A stretch of DNA of 64,000 nucleotides from Streptomyces lacrimifluminis (GTDB taxonomy: Bacteria; Actinomycetota; Actinomycetes; Streptomycetales; Streptomycetaceae), in assembly GCF_014646095.1 (NCBI RefSeq), contig NZ_BMMU01000012.1:124001-188000 (forward strand), written 5' to 3'. Under the pieces are notes generated by a model, which worked only from the letters and a program-made list of their open reading frames with translations, was not told the origin of the DNA and did not search any database. This document shows, piece by piece, positions 52,698-61,451 of the stretch. Position numbers and translations under genes: made by a program. Numbering within the stretch: position 1 is the first letter of the stretch; each line of letters starts with the position of its first letter.

Positions 52698-53867
52698 TCA
52701 GACCAGGAAGTCCCGTCCGATGTTCTCCGCGACCCGCTCCAGGAGTGGCCCGGCGTCGGCGACGCACTTGGCGATGTCCGGCTCGATCTCCGTCAGGGGG
52801 TACGCGCGTCGGATGCCGGCCCGGCCCAGTGCCTCCGGGCGCAGGGCGAGGCGTCCGCAGACGGCGATGACCTCGCGGCCCTGGGCCCGGGCCGCCGCCG
52901 CGACACCGGCCGGGGCCTTGCCGTGCAGGGTCTGCTCGTCGAGGGAGCCCTCGCCGGTGATCACCAGCGTGGCGCGGTCCAGGGCGGGCGCGAAGCCGAG
53001 GACGTCGAGCATGACCTCGATGCCGGGCCGGAACCGGGCGCCGAGGACCAGAGCGCCGTAACCGATGCCGCCGGCGGCGCCCGCGCCGGGCGCGGCGGCG
53101 TACTCGGCGGCCTTCGCGCCGAGCGCCGTCTCCAGGACCTTGGCGTAGTGCGCGAGGGCCTCGTCCAGGGCGGCCACGTCGTCGGGGGAGGCGCCCTTCT
53201 GCGGGCCGTACACCGCGGGGGCGCCCTTCGGCCCGGTCAGCGGGTTGTCCACGTCGCTGGCCAGCACGAGATCGACGTCCACGAGGCGGGAGTCGAGGCC
53301 CGAGAGGTCGGCGGTGGCGAGTCCGTCCAGCCCGCCGCCCCCGGGCGGCACCGGCTCACCGTCGGCGTCCAGGAAGCGTGCGCCGAGCGCGGAGAGCATG
53401 CCCGCGCCCCCGTCGGTGGTGGCGCTGCCGCCGACACCGAAGACGATCGTGCGCGCGCCCGCGTCCAGAGCGGCCCGCAGCAGTTCGCCGGAGCCGTACG
53501 TCGACGCCGTGAGCGGCGCGAAGACGCCCGCGGGCAGCCGCTGCAGTCCGCTCGCCTCCGCCATCTCCACCACGGCCGTGCCGCCGCGCAGCGCGAACGC
53601 CGCCGTCACCTCGTGCCCGAGCGGCCCGGCGACCCGTACTTCGCGTCGCTCGAACCCGGCGGCGACCGCGGCGTCCACGGTCCCGTCGCCGCCGTCTGCC
53701 ACGGGCAGCGACTCGACCTCGACACCGGGGGCGGCCTTGAGCAGCCCTGCGGTCACCCGCTCGGCGACCTCCACAGCCGTCAGTGACCCTTTGAACTTGT
53801 CGGCGGCGATCAGCACCCGAGCCGTCCGCACACCTGCCCGATTCGCCGTACCCGCAGCGTCCGCCAC
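52698..53867 (-). CDS. Glycerate kinase (type 2)
   Basis: A 389-residue kinase that phosphorylates glycerate with ATP to 2-phosphoglycerate, linking glyoxylate use to glycolysis. Family marks are ARVLIAADKFKGSLTAVEVA, VADGGDGTVDAAVAAGF, VFGVGGSATTDGGAGMLSAL and ATLVITGEGSLDEQTLHGKA. The glyoxylate released by the malyl-CoA lyase could feed it through tartronate semialdehyde, though the other enzymes are not here. GGGGAG precedes the GTG at 53867. Confidence 0.92.
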   Translation of the reverse strand: MADAAGTANRAGVRTARVLIAADKFKGSLTAVEVAERVTAGLLKAAPGVEVESLPVADGGDGTVDAAVAAGFERREVRVAGPLGHEVTAAFALRGGTAVVEMAEASGLQRLPAGVFAPLTASTYGSGELLRAALDAGARTIVFGVGGSATTDGGAGMLSALGARFLDADGEPVPPGGGGLDGLATADLSGLDSRLVDVDLVLASDVDNPLTGPKGAPAVYGPQKGASPDDVAALDEALAHYAKVLETALGAKAAEYAAAPGAGAAGGIGYGALVLGARFRPGIEVMLDVLGFAPALDRATLVITGEGSLDEQTLHGKAPAGVAAAARAQGREVIAVCGRLALRPEALGRAGIRRAYPLTEIEPDIAKCVADAGPLLERVAENIGRDFLV

Positions 53868-54010
53868 CCTGTACTCCCCTTGCTCTCGGCCCCGTACCGT
53901 CAGGGCAGTCGCGCCGCTGCGACCTTAACCGCACGACACCCGCCCCGTCATGCCTTCCCCGCCGCTCACAGCCTGCGCATCCGTGCCGCGCGAAGTGGTA
54001 GACCGGACAC

Positions 54011-55104
54011 ATGGCCCCAGCAGGCACCGGGCCCGATGTCGCCGACCGCGTTCTCGGCGGCCGGCTCGGCCGGATCGCGGGCAGCATGCTCGGCAAACCG
54101 GTCGAGCGGGGCGACTACTGGACGCGCGACCGCATCGACCGCTGTCTGCGGCGCGCCGACGCCCTGCCGCTCACCGACTACCTGCCCGAGCCGCCGCCCG
54201 GCAGAGAGGACGGGGAAGGTGGGACGGACGGCTTCGAACTGCGCCCCGAGTGGCGTCAGTGCGTACGCGGCCGGATCCACGGCAGTTGCCGTGACGACGA
54301 CGTCGACTACGCGATCCTCGGCCTGGCCCTGCTGGAGACGCACGGTTTCGACTTCAGCACCGAGCAGGTCGGTGAACTGTGGCTGCTGCGGCTGCCGTTC
54401 CTTCAGACGTTCACGGCGGAACGCGCCGCCTACCGCGACCTCACGGCCGGTCTCAGGCCGCCGTTGACGGCCACGTACGACAACCCGTACCAGGAGTGGA
54501 TCGGCGCCCTGATCCGCGCCGACATCTACGGCTGGACCTGTCCGGACGCCCCGCACCGCGCCCCCTACCTCGCCCGCAGGGACGCCGTCCTCTCCCACAC
54601 GGGCAACGGCGTGTACGGGGCGATGTTCGCGGCGGCACTGATCTCGGCGGCGTTCACCGCACCCACCGCGCGGGACGCCCTGGACACGGCGCTGACGGTG
54701 GTCCCGGCGAGCAGCCGGCTGGCCCGGACGGTGCGCCGGGTCGTGTCGCTGCACGAGGCCGGGACCGCCTGGGAGGACACGGGCACGGTCGGCGGGGAGA
54801 CCGCCGGGCTCGGCTGGATCCACACGGTCCCGAACATCGCCGTCCTCACCGCCGGACTCCTGTACGGCGACGGCGACTTCACCCGCACGTTCACACTGAC
54901 CGTCCGGGGCGGCCTGGACAGCGACTCGAACGGCGCGACCGCGGGCTCGGTGGCCGGCGCGTACTGCGCGGCACGCAGGCGATCCCGAGCCGGTGGAAGG
55001 ACCCGCTGGAGGACACCGTACGGAGCGCGGTGTTCGGCTTCGACGGGGTGCGGATCAGTGAACCGGCGGAGCGGACCGTGCGGTTGGGACACCCGCGGGT
55101 GTGA
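54011..55104 (+). pseudogene. ADP-ribosylglycohydrolase with a one-base frameshift
   Basis: Residues up to about 316 match ADP-ribosylglycohydrolases, enzymes that remove ADP-ribose from proteins or hydrolyse related sugars: LGRIAGSMLGKPVERG, GSCRDDDVDYAILGLALLE and GGLDSDSNGATAGSVAGA with metal-binding Asp. At 54958-54963 the homology passes to the next frame, giving RGTQAIPSRWKDPLEDTVRS, SAVFGFDGVRI and the expected end RLGHPRV at 55104. Loss of one base near GGCGCGTACTG explains this. As read, the protein runs on to 55159 with an unrelated tail. Real mutation or sequencing error cannot be separated here. Confidence 0.75.
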
Positions 55105-55155
55105 CGATACCCCGACGGCCCCCGATCGCCGTCCTCCCCTGGTTACGCTTCGCGG

Positions 55156-55647
55156 GTGACCATCCAAGACTTCGCCACGTACATCGCCGGCCTGCCCCGT
55201 GTGCTGGCCGGGGCCGCCGCGCTCTTCCGTGACGCCGACGGCCGGATCCTGCTCGTCGAGCCCAACTACCGTGAGGGCTGGGCCCTTCCGGGCGGGACGA
55301 TCGAGTCGGACGACGGGGAGACGCCGCGCCAGGGCGCGCGCCGGGAGACCCTCGAGGAGATCGGCCTCGACCGGGAACTCGGCCGCCTGCTGGCCGTCGA
55401 CTGGGTCCACATCGCGGGCCACCCGCCGCTGGTGGCGTACCTGTACGACGGTGGTGTCCTCGGCGAGGACGAGCTCAAGTCGATCAGGTTGCAGGAGGAG
55501 GAGCTGCTGTCGTGGCGGCTGGTACCCCGCGAGGACCTCCCCGAGTACCTCCAGGGCTCCCTGGGCCGCCGGGTCCTGCACGCCCTCGACGTCCTGGCGG
55601 AGGGCGCGGGAACGGCGGAGCTGGAGAACGGCAGCCGGGTGGCCTGA
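55156..55647 (+). CDS. NUDIX hydrolase
   Basis: A 163-residue NUDIX protein that cleaves a nucleoside diphosphate linked to another group. The box is visible as GGTIESDDGETPRQGARRET then LEEIGL, with one or two extra residues in the first loop, usual in this group. The N-terminal TIQDFATYIAGLPRVLAGAA differs from MutT. Substrate unknown, perhaps ADP-sugars, given the ADP-ribosylglycohydrolase beside it. GTG start, nearly leaderless: no ribosome site is evident. Confidence 0.88.
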   Translation: MTIQDFATYIAGLPRVLAGAAALFRDADGRILLVEPNYREGWALPGGTIESDDGETPRQGARRETLEEIGLDRELGRLLAVDWVHIAGHPPLVAYLYDGGVLGEDELKSIRLQEEELLSWRLVPREDLPEYLQGSLGRRVLHALDVLAEGAGTAELENGSRVA

Positions 55648-55667
55648 CGAGTACCCCAGGACGCGGT

Positions 55668-55874
55668 TCAGCCCTGGACGTCCGGCGGCTTCACATCGTC
55701 CCCCGCCCACCGCGCGTCGTCGCGATCGGCGACCCGGGCCTCCGTGCGGTGTCCGCGCGCGATGTAGTCACGTACGACGAGTTCGACGGCGTCCTGGGGG
55801 TTCCCTACGCCCGCGAGCACCATGACTTCGACGACGAGTTCGGCGTCGAGCGAGACGGAGACCTTGGCTGTCAT
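55668..55874 (-). CDS. Ribbon-helix-helix (VapB-like) protein without a toxin partner
   Basis: A 68-residue protein starting KVSVSLDAELVVEVMVLAGV, GNPQDAVELVVRDYIARG, a beta strand followed by two helices as in ribbon-helix-helix antitoxins. No PIN-domain or other toxin frame is adjacent. TAGTGT ends seven bases before the ATG, which fits a leaderless mRNA. It may bind DNA on its own or regulate a distant toxin. Confidence 0.65.
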   Translation of the reverse strand: MTAKVSVSLDAELVVEVMVLAGVGNPQDAVELVVRDYIARGHRTEARVADRDDARWAGDDVKPPDVQG

Positions 55875-55979
55875 GGGCGGACACTAGCACCGGCCGCCTG
55901 CCCGTACACCGGCTACGGGTGACGGCCCCGGGTGGTTAACCGGTCGCCGCCCCGAACCCCGGGACCTACCCTCGGCAAC

Positions 55980-56063
55980 ATGACCAAGCCCCTCGTCGCC
56001 GTTCTGAGCGGCGCCGGCATCTCGACCGAACAGAGCATCGGCGGAAGTAACCTCGCGCCATGA
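55980..56063 (+). pseudogene. Sir2 deacetylase gene, 5' fragment cut by integration
   Basis: The stub encodes MTKPLVAVLSGAGIST, the NAD-binding start of Sir2/CobB-type deacetylases (GAGIST then DSGIPD in intact genes), but continues as EQSIGGSNLAP and stops. The homology ends at about 56030. The final ATGA (56060-56063) overlaps the integrase start. TACCCT 10 bases before the ATG may be its -10. The rest of the gene should lie beyond the element's right end, outside this window. Confidence 0.8.
56017..56031. other. Left attachment junction (attL) in sir2
   Basis: Homology to Sir2 genes stops within GGCATCTCGACCGA (56017-56031), 30 bases before the integrase start codon, the usual position of a serine-integrase attL. 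The two-base core cannot be named without attR or an empty site. Confidence 0.6.
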
Positions 56064-57709
56064 CCGATGACTTAGTACAGCGAGCGCACTGGGGTGATCT
56101 GGAAGGCCAGAACTGGGCAGTACTGGTCCGGCTGTCCCTGGAAGCTGACGACGAGGAGTTGTCCGCGACGGCCCCGGGCAGGAAGCAGGACCGCCCCGCC
56201 AGCAACGGCGAGAAGTGGCGTCCAGCTACCGGCCGGGACATCAAGAGCCGTGAGGAGCAGGAGAAGGACGCCCGCCGGTTCGTCGAGAGTCGCGGAGGCC
56301 GGTACGTCTACACGTACGAGGAACCCGACACGTCGGCGTGGAAGCGGAAGAGGGTGCGTCAGCCGGACGGGACAGTCGCCTACCGCGTGATACGCCCGGT
56401 GTTCGAAGGGGCGTTAGCCGACCTCAAACGCGGGATGGCTCCGGACGGCGAACGGCTGGACGGGCTGATCGTCTACGACATTGACCGTCTGACGCGCGAC
56501 AACCGGCACCTTGAAGACGCGATCGAAGTCGTGGAGAACTTCCGCCGCCCGATCATCGATATCACCGGCACGCTCGATCTCCTCACCGACAACGGCCGCA
56601 CGGTTGCGCGCCTGTTGGTGACGGTGGCCAACAAATCGAGTGCCGACACAGCGCGTCGTGTTCGCCGCAAGCACCGGGCAATGCAGCAGGCTGGCATCCC
56701 CACGGGCAGCACCCGCCCCTTCGGTTACCAGAGGGACAAGCGGACGCTTGAGCCCAAGGAAGCCGCCGCGATCCGCAAGGCGGTTGAGCGCATCATCACC
56801 GGGGCGTCCCCCCGGGCGATCGCAGCCGACTTGAACAAGCGAGGCATCACCACGACGCTTGGCAACACGTGGAGCAAGGACACTGTGAAACAGGTACTCC
56901 GGAACCCTCGTATCTGTGGTTATCGGTCAAAGAAGGTCGGAGAGTTCAATCCGGAGACGGGAACCGAGAGTGTCAGGGTCGAAACTGTCCTTGATGACGA
57001 CGGAGAACCAGTCAGGGGCCAGTGGACCCCGATCATCTCGGTAGCCGACTGGGAAGCCGTCACGGAGGCCATCGGCCGCAGCCCCGAACCCGGCGCCGCG
57101 TACAACGCCCGCAAATACCTGGGAACAGGCGTCCTTCGATGCGACAAGAACGGGTGCGGAAGCCGCTTGCGTGCCCAAAAAGCCCCTGCGAGCAGGAACA
57201 AGCCGGAAGGGTTCTTCTACTACACGTGCCCCGACAAGCGGAGCGGGTACGGATGCGGCGGTGTCCGGGTCTCTGGCCCGGACACGGACAAGGCACTCAA
57301 GATGCTCGTGATCACCAAGTACGAGGAAGAGGCTCAGGACAGGGCGGCCACGGCGGTTCCCGATGAGTGGAACGGCGAGGAGGAGCTTGCCCGGATCAGG
57401 GAAGACGTCGCCGACTGGACCGAGCAACGGGAACAGCGGACGGTCAGCAAAGAACGCTACTTCGCGTTCCTAGCGAAGGCCGAGGCGTCGGAACGCCGAC
57501 TGGTCAAGGAGCGGAACGAGTGGCGCCGCCGTGCACTGCGCGTCAAGGGTGAGCCGGTCGACTTGCGCCGCGTGTGGGATGACCTTGACTTCGTCGAGCG
57601 GCATGCATACGTGGAGAAGACGCTGTTGACCGTACTGGTCAGTCCGGCTGTCAGGCCTGGAGGCCCTGTCTGGAACAGGCTCACGCCCATCTATCGAGAA
57701 GAAGACTGA
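56060..57709 (+). CDS. int: Large serine recombinase (integrase)
   Basis: A 549-residue phage-type serine integrase. The catalytic domain (about 15-180) has Ser26 in VLVRLSLEAD, Arg in DIKSREEQEKDARRF and the DRLTRDNRHLEDAIEV helix. The recombinase domain follows (RPFGYQRDKRTLEPKEAAAI, SKDTVKQVLRNPRICGY). The zinc ribbon is LRCDKNGCGSRLRA to TCPDKRSGYGCGG (four Cys), and a coiled coil (about 430-490) precedes the end. It cuts attP and attB and rejoins them by subunit rotation. Excision normally needs a directionality factor, not identified here. Start overlaps the sir2 stub stop. Confidence 0.93.
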   Translation: MTDDLVQRAHWGDLEGQNWAVLVRLSLEADDEELSATAPGRKQDRPASNGEKWRPATGRDIKSREEQEKDARRFVESRGGRYVYTYEEPDTSAWKRKRVRQPDGTVAYRVIRPVFEGALADLKRGMAPDGERLDGLIVYDIDRLTRDNRHLEDAIEVVENFRRPIIDITGTLDLLTDNGRTVARLLVTVANKSSADTARRVRRKHRAMQQAGIPTGSTRPFGYQRDKRTLEPKEAAAIRKAVERIITGASPRAIAADLNKRGITTTLGNTWSKDTVKQVLRNPRICGYRSKKVGEFNPETGTESVRVETVLDDDGEPVRGQWTPIISVADWEAVTEAIGRSPEPGAAYNARKYLGTGVLRCDKNGCGSRLRAQKAPASRNKPEGFFYYTCPDKRSGYGCGGVRVSGPDTDKALKMLVITKYEEEAQDRAATAVPDEWNGEEELARIREDVADWTEQREQRTVSKERYFAFLAKAEASERRLVKERNEWRRRALRVKGEPVDLRRVWDDLDFVERHAYVEKTLLTVLVSPAVRPGGPVWNRLTPIYREED

Positions 57710-57737
57710 TCGTCTCAGCACCAGCTCACCGGGCCCG

Positions 57738-57875
57738 TCACGGCAGCCGTTTGCCGGAACGGGCCCGAGTCGTTTTCACTTCCAGACCAAGAATCGCGTT
57801 CATTTGCCGCCAACGGGCATCCGACCACTTCGGAGCTTTACGGGCGTGCTCTCTGGCCCACTCCCACCCGGCCAC
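57738..57875 (-). CDS. Small AICE protein of unknown function
   Basis: A 45-residue basic, Trp-rich peptide, VAGWEWAREHARKAPKWSDA, RWRQMNAILGLEVKTTRARS, GKRLP. The WEWAxxHxxKAPKWxxxxWxxxNAILGLEV pattern recurs in small genes next to AICE rep genes, to my recollection. The GTG at 57875 is the only start in frame, the ribosome site is weak, and it could begin slightly upstream. It lies 23 bp after rep on the same strand and converges on the integrase. A role as recombination directionality factor is possible but unsupported. Confidence 0.55.
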   Translation of the reverse strand: MAGWEWAREHARKAPKWSDARWRQMNAILGLEVKTTRARSGKRLP

Positions 57876-57898
57876 TTCAGCGCTTTCACGTCTGCCTG

Positions 57899-59382
57899 TC
57901 AGCGGCCCTCCTCACCGAGCACAGCCCGTCGCTCTTCTCGGGATTGAGCGAGGTCCTCGGCGATTCCTGCGGCGATGAGTGCGGCGCCGGAAGTGTGGCC
58001 GGAGCCGACGTAGCGCCAGTTCCGTTCGGTGACTGTGTCGGGGATGTCGGTGTGGCCGACGTGGTGGGCGCGTTGGGCGCGGAGGGCCGCGTATGTGGTC
58101 GAGTAGGCGCGGGACTTGGTGAGGATGTGGCCGCGATAGCCGAGGGTGTGAGTCCAGGCGCGGAGGCGGAGGGGCTCGTATTCGGGAAGTCCGCCGAGGC
58201 GCCAGCACACCCGCATGAGGGTGCGCACGTGCTCGGTGACGGGTGCGGCGTCGATGTCGTCGCAGGTAGTGACGGTGTGGTCGGTGCCGGCGCCTGTCTC
58301 GCTCGCGCCTTTGGTGACGTATTTGGCGACGTACGCGGCCACGGCGTCGTCGTCGGGTCCGTCGCCGTCGGTGTGCAGTTGCCGGGCGTCGACCTGGATG
58401 CCCCAGCGCAAGGCCAGCTCGCCCACGGCCGGGCTGTAGGGAGTGCGGACCAGGACCCGACCGGCGGAGCCGCGTACGGCGTCGATGAGCAGTTGAGCAG
58501 TGCCCCAGGCCGGGGGTTCGTCGCTGGCTCCGTTCCGACCGTCCAGGCGGACGACGGCATGCACGTGGACGGCCGCGCGCTTCTGGTATTCGGCGACGCG
58601 GGCGAAGGACAGTCGGGCGTGGTCGGCGAATCGGGACTGTACGAGGCCGACGGAGGAGGCGAGACGCCGCCGGACGTCGATGACGAACCGGTCCCACAGC
58701 TTGGAGGCGTGCGCGTGCCACAGCACGTGGGCGGTGTAGTCGTAGCAGTCGGCGCACAGCGGTTGACCGATGGCGGGTGCGTCCGGGGCGTGGGCGGCGC
58801 CGCAGCCGAGGGTGCGCCCGTGTTCACAGGTTCCGCCGTCACGGCGCGGTCGGCAACGCTCGTTCCCGGCACGATGGACCGGCCCGAACGAAGGCGCAGT
58901 CAAAGTGACGAAGAGCCGGGGACGGTTGCGGACCGTGGCGGGAATGTTCTTGCCGCCGAGGAGGCCCGCGCGGACGAGGTGGTAGGTGTCGCCCGCATGG
59001 AGTCGGGAGCAGGGGGCGCAGACACTCGCCCGCCGGTTGCGGCAGCGGACGGAAAGCCGTTCGCCGGGTTCGGTGCGGGTGTCGTAGTGGCGGAGGATCT
59101 CGCCCGTTGCCGTATCCAGAGTCGTTGTCGACCCGGAAAGGTGAACAGGGTGGGCGCAGCCGCCGGTAGCGGTGATCTGCTCCAACCAGCGCACGAAGTG
59201 AGTGTGTTGGACGATGCGGAGTGCGTCTCGGTCTGTTTCGGGGAGTTGGCGCAGGCGCGCCGCGCGGTCGAGGACGGCGCGCCTGTCAGCCGGGTTGATG
59301 GGTTGCCTGGTGATGGTGGTGACCTTCCGGGGTGAGCCGCCGCAGCGGCACGGATGGGGGCGGATGGTGCGGTGTGGGTCAT
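57899..59382 (-). CDS. RepSA-type replication initiator, N-terminus frameshifted
   Basis: The main frame (GTG 59194 to 57899, 431 residues) is an AICE replication initiator of the RepSA type, with zinc-like Cys pairs (RRASVCAPCSRLHAGDTYHL, PLCADCYDY), HVHAVVRLDG (a His-hydrophobe-His as in rolling-circle nucleases) and AAYVAKYVTKG. Homology-like sequence continues upstream (RRAVLDRAARLRQLPETDRD, ALRIVQHTHFVRWLEQ) without a start codon. A good start, ATG 59382 behind AGGAG, is in the neighbouring frame. Loss of one base near the CCCC run at 59329-59332 would join them (about 494 residues). Whether GTG 59194 is used instead is open. Confidence 0.75.
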
Positions 59383-59419
59383 GGGGATCACTCCTGGCGT
59401 GGTCGGGCGGGTGGTGGGT

Positions 59420-59533
59420 TCAGCGGATGGTTCCGGTGCCCCGGCAGACGCGGCAGCGGCGCAATCGTCCGGTCCAGGTCTTGCGTGCTCCGTCGCCCTT
59501 GCAGACGGTGCATCTCACGCGGCGCATAGGCAT
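59420..59533 (-). CDS. 37-residue DnaJ-like zinc-finger protein
   Basis: MPMRRVRCTVCKGDGARKTW, TGRLRRCRVCRGTGTIR. Two CxxC(x)GxG units (CTVCKGDG and CRVCRGTG) resemble the DnaJ/RING-like zinc module, enough to bind one zinc. Strongly basic, so nucleic-acid binding is plausible. AAAGGG sits 9 bases before the ATG at 59533. It lies between the membrane protein and rep genes of the AICE and is too short for most gene finders. Confidence 0.6.
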   Translation of the reverse strand: MPMRRVRCTVCKGDGARKTWTGRLRRCRVCRGTGTIR

Positions 59534-59557
59534 GGCGTACGTCCCTTTCTGCTGTGT

Positions 59558-59755
59558 CTAGAAGTGGGAGAAGCCGCTGAGGACCCAGGTGACGAAGCCG
59601 TTGATGGTGAGGCTGACGGGGGTCTGGCCGAGGTAGAGGCCGAACAGGGCGATGCAGACGGCTTCCCAGGCGCGGACGTCGCGGGAGCGGACGAGGAGGA
59701 AGGTGATGATCCCGAAGACCACGACGAGGGACACGGCGGCACCTGTGCTGATCAT
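59558..59755 (-). CDS. Small membrane protein (Spd-like)
   Basis: A 65-residue protein with two helices (VSLVVVFGIITFLLVRS and AVCIALFGLYLGQTPVSLTI) and a C-terminal hydrophobic end, VTWVLSGFSHF. Spread (Spd) genes of Streptomyces conjugative elements are small membrane proteins beside tra. Start overlaps the tra stop (ATGA 59752-59755). Identity as an Spd protein is inferred from size and place. Confidence 0.65.
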   Translation of the reverse strand: MISTGAAVSLVVVFGIITFLLVRSRDVRAWEAVCIALFGLYLGQTPVSLTINGFVTWVLSGFSHF

Positions 59756-61056
59756 TGGGAGTCTCCTTCGAGAGCGGCGAGCGCGCGGGTGACGGTGGGC
59801 AGTTCGGGCACCAGGCCCGCGTGCTTACGGGTGACCGCGACGGCCTCTTGGGTGAGGGTGAGATGGGAGCGGGCGCGGTTCCAGCCGCCGTCCGGTCCGG
59901 TGCACACGGCCACGCCCTGTTCCTGAGCGGTGATCGACTGAGCGATGGCCACGGCGTCCTTGTTGAGGTCGCCGAGGATCATTTCTGCGGTGCCGGGGTC
60001 GTTGGCCCGGTGGCAGATGCGTCCGCCGAGTTGAGCGCGCAGTGCGGTAACACCGGGGCCGAGGTCGGAGCCAACGCGTTGCCCGGCCACCACCAGGTGT
60101 ATGCCGAGGGCGGCCCCGAGTTGCGCCAGGCGGAGCAGGAGGGTGGAGCACTGTTCGGCTTCTGCTTTGCTCTCGCGTCTGCCGTCGGACAGGTACAGTT
60201 CCGCGATCTCGTCGACGATCACGACGACCGGTACGGGCCGGAACCTGACGGGCAGTTCCCAGATTGAGCGGGCCCCGGCCGTCCGGCAGACGCTCATCCG
60301 GTCCTGCATCTCGACCACCAGCGCGGCGAGCACCGCGACCGCCTCACGACGGGAGGTCGCCAGTGCGCTGAGCCGGTCGGTGAACAGGCCCAGTTCCATG
60401 CCGCCTTTGCAGTCGATGCCGACCAGGGCGACGTTCTGTGGGGCGAGTTGGGTGATCAGCCTGGCCAGCAGGGTGGACTTGCCGGAGCGGGTGGCCCCGG
60501 CGATCAGCCAGTGCGGCACCACCAGGAGATCCATCACCCACGCGCCCCCGTTTTCCAGCACCCCGATGAGGGCCGAGAGCAGTGCTGGCGGGGCGGTGGC
60601 GAGGCCGGGGCGTTGCAGCGGATCGGTGGCCGTTGCCGTCAGCAGCGCCAGTCCTCGTTCCGGGGAGGTGACCCGTACGGCGTGGACCTTCCAGGCATGG
60701 ACGAGGGCATCGGCCGCCTTGAGGTACATGGCGGGGGTCTGGCCCGCGTGCAGCCGCACGATCACGGTCAGCCCGGCACGCGTCGGACGGGGGAACGAGA
60801 GTTTCGGTGTCACCGGGCGCAGCGGATCGCCCTTGACGACCAGGTCACCGAGGAGCCCGCGCGGCGGACGGCGGGACACGGCAAGGTCGGTGAGCATCGC
60901 GATCTTGCGCCAGGTGAACACCACCCGCCACGCAGCGGCCGGGTATCCGGCGAGGTACCAGTGCCAGACCGGGCGATGCCGCCGCAGCAGATCACCGCCG
61001 CCCAGCACCCACATCAGCACGGTCAGCCCGAGGGCGAGGGCGAGCAGGCCGGTCAT
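59752..61056 (-). CDS. FtsK/SpoIIIE-like conjugal DNA translocase (TraSA type)
   Basis: A 434-residue motor protein. Two N-terminal helices (about 3-20 and 32-48) anchor it. The ATPase has Walker A GATRSGKST at 187-195 and Walker B VVVIVDE at 277-283, then VVAGQRVGSDLGPGV and ICHRANDPGTAEMI, the FtsK sensor region. It moves double-stranded DNA between hyphae in Streptomyces mating without a relaxase. It is coupled by ATGA to its neighbours on both sides, so the transfer genes form one unit. Confidence 0.9.
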   Translation of the reverse strand: MTGLLALALGLTVLMWVLGGGDLLRRHRPVWHWYLAGYPAAAWRVVFTWRKIAMLTDLAVSRRPPRGLLGDLVVKGDPLRPVTPKLSFPRPTRAGLTVIVRLHAGQTPAMYLKAADALVHAWKVHAVRVTSPERGLALLTATATDPLQRPGLATAPPALLSALIGVLENGGAWVMDLLVVPHWLIAGATRSGKSTLLARLITQLAPQNVALVGIDCKGGMELGLFTDRLSALATSRREAVAVLAALVVEMQDRMSVCRTAGARSIWELPVRFRPVPVVVIVDEIAELYLSDGRRESKAEAEQCSTLLLRLAQLGAALGIHLVVAGQRVGSDLGPGVTALRAQLGGRICHRANDPGTAEMILGDLNKDAVAIAQSITAQEQGVAVCTGPDGGWNRARSHLTLTQEAVAVTRKHAGLVPELPTVTRALAALEGDSQ

Positions 61057-61394
61057 GACGCACCACCGGCCTTTAAGGCGCCGGAGATGGGGGTGATGGC
61101 GTCGGCGCGGAAGCTGACGCCGTGGCGGTCGCCCATCGCCCACATGAACGCGGTCAGCCCGGTGACCTTGAGGATCATGCCTTCCTCGACGCCCTTGGGT
61201 TCGCCGGTGACGGCGATCTCGATGACGGAGATGCGCCGCCGGTCCTGCCGCACGGTGACGGCGACGGTGTAGACGGGGTTGCCGTCCCGGTCCTTCTTGA
61301 CCTCCTGCGTTTCCTGGTTGCTGATCTTTGCTTCGGGGGCGATGGCGCAGCGCAGTACGCCGAGCCGCCCGGTGTCCACGGGAATGGACTGCAT
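61053..61394 (-). CDS. SCO3933-family regulatory protein
   Basis: A 113-residue protein of the SCO3933 family found before tra in many AICEs. Marks are QSIPVDTGRLGVLRCAIAPE, KKDRDGNPVYTVAVTVRQ, VIEIAVTGEPKGVEEG and GVSFRADAITP. Predicted mostly beta strands. It may control transfer or be a structural partner. AAGGAGG precedes the ATG at 61394. It is the first gene of the minus-strand tra unit, divergent from the GntR gene, with shared operators between. Confidence 0.8.
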   Translation of the reverse strand: MQSIPVDTGRLGVLRCAIAPEAKISNQETQEVKKDRDGNPVYTVAVTVRQDRRRISVIEIAVTGEPKGVEEGMILKVTGLTAFMWAMGDRHGVSFRADAITPISGALKAGGAS

Positions 61395-61451
61395 GTCGTT
61401 GGCCTCCTTGGCCGATGGGACGCCTGACATATTCAGACGTCACTTGTCCTT

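Noticed and set aside
55668..55874. Complete toxin-antitoxin pair
   Set aside because: Only the ribbon-helix-helix protein is seen; no toxin frame lies on either side.
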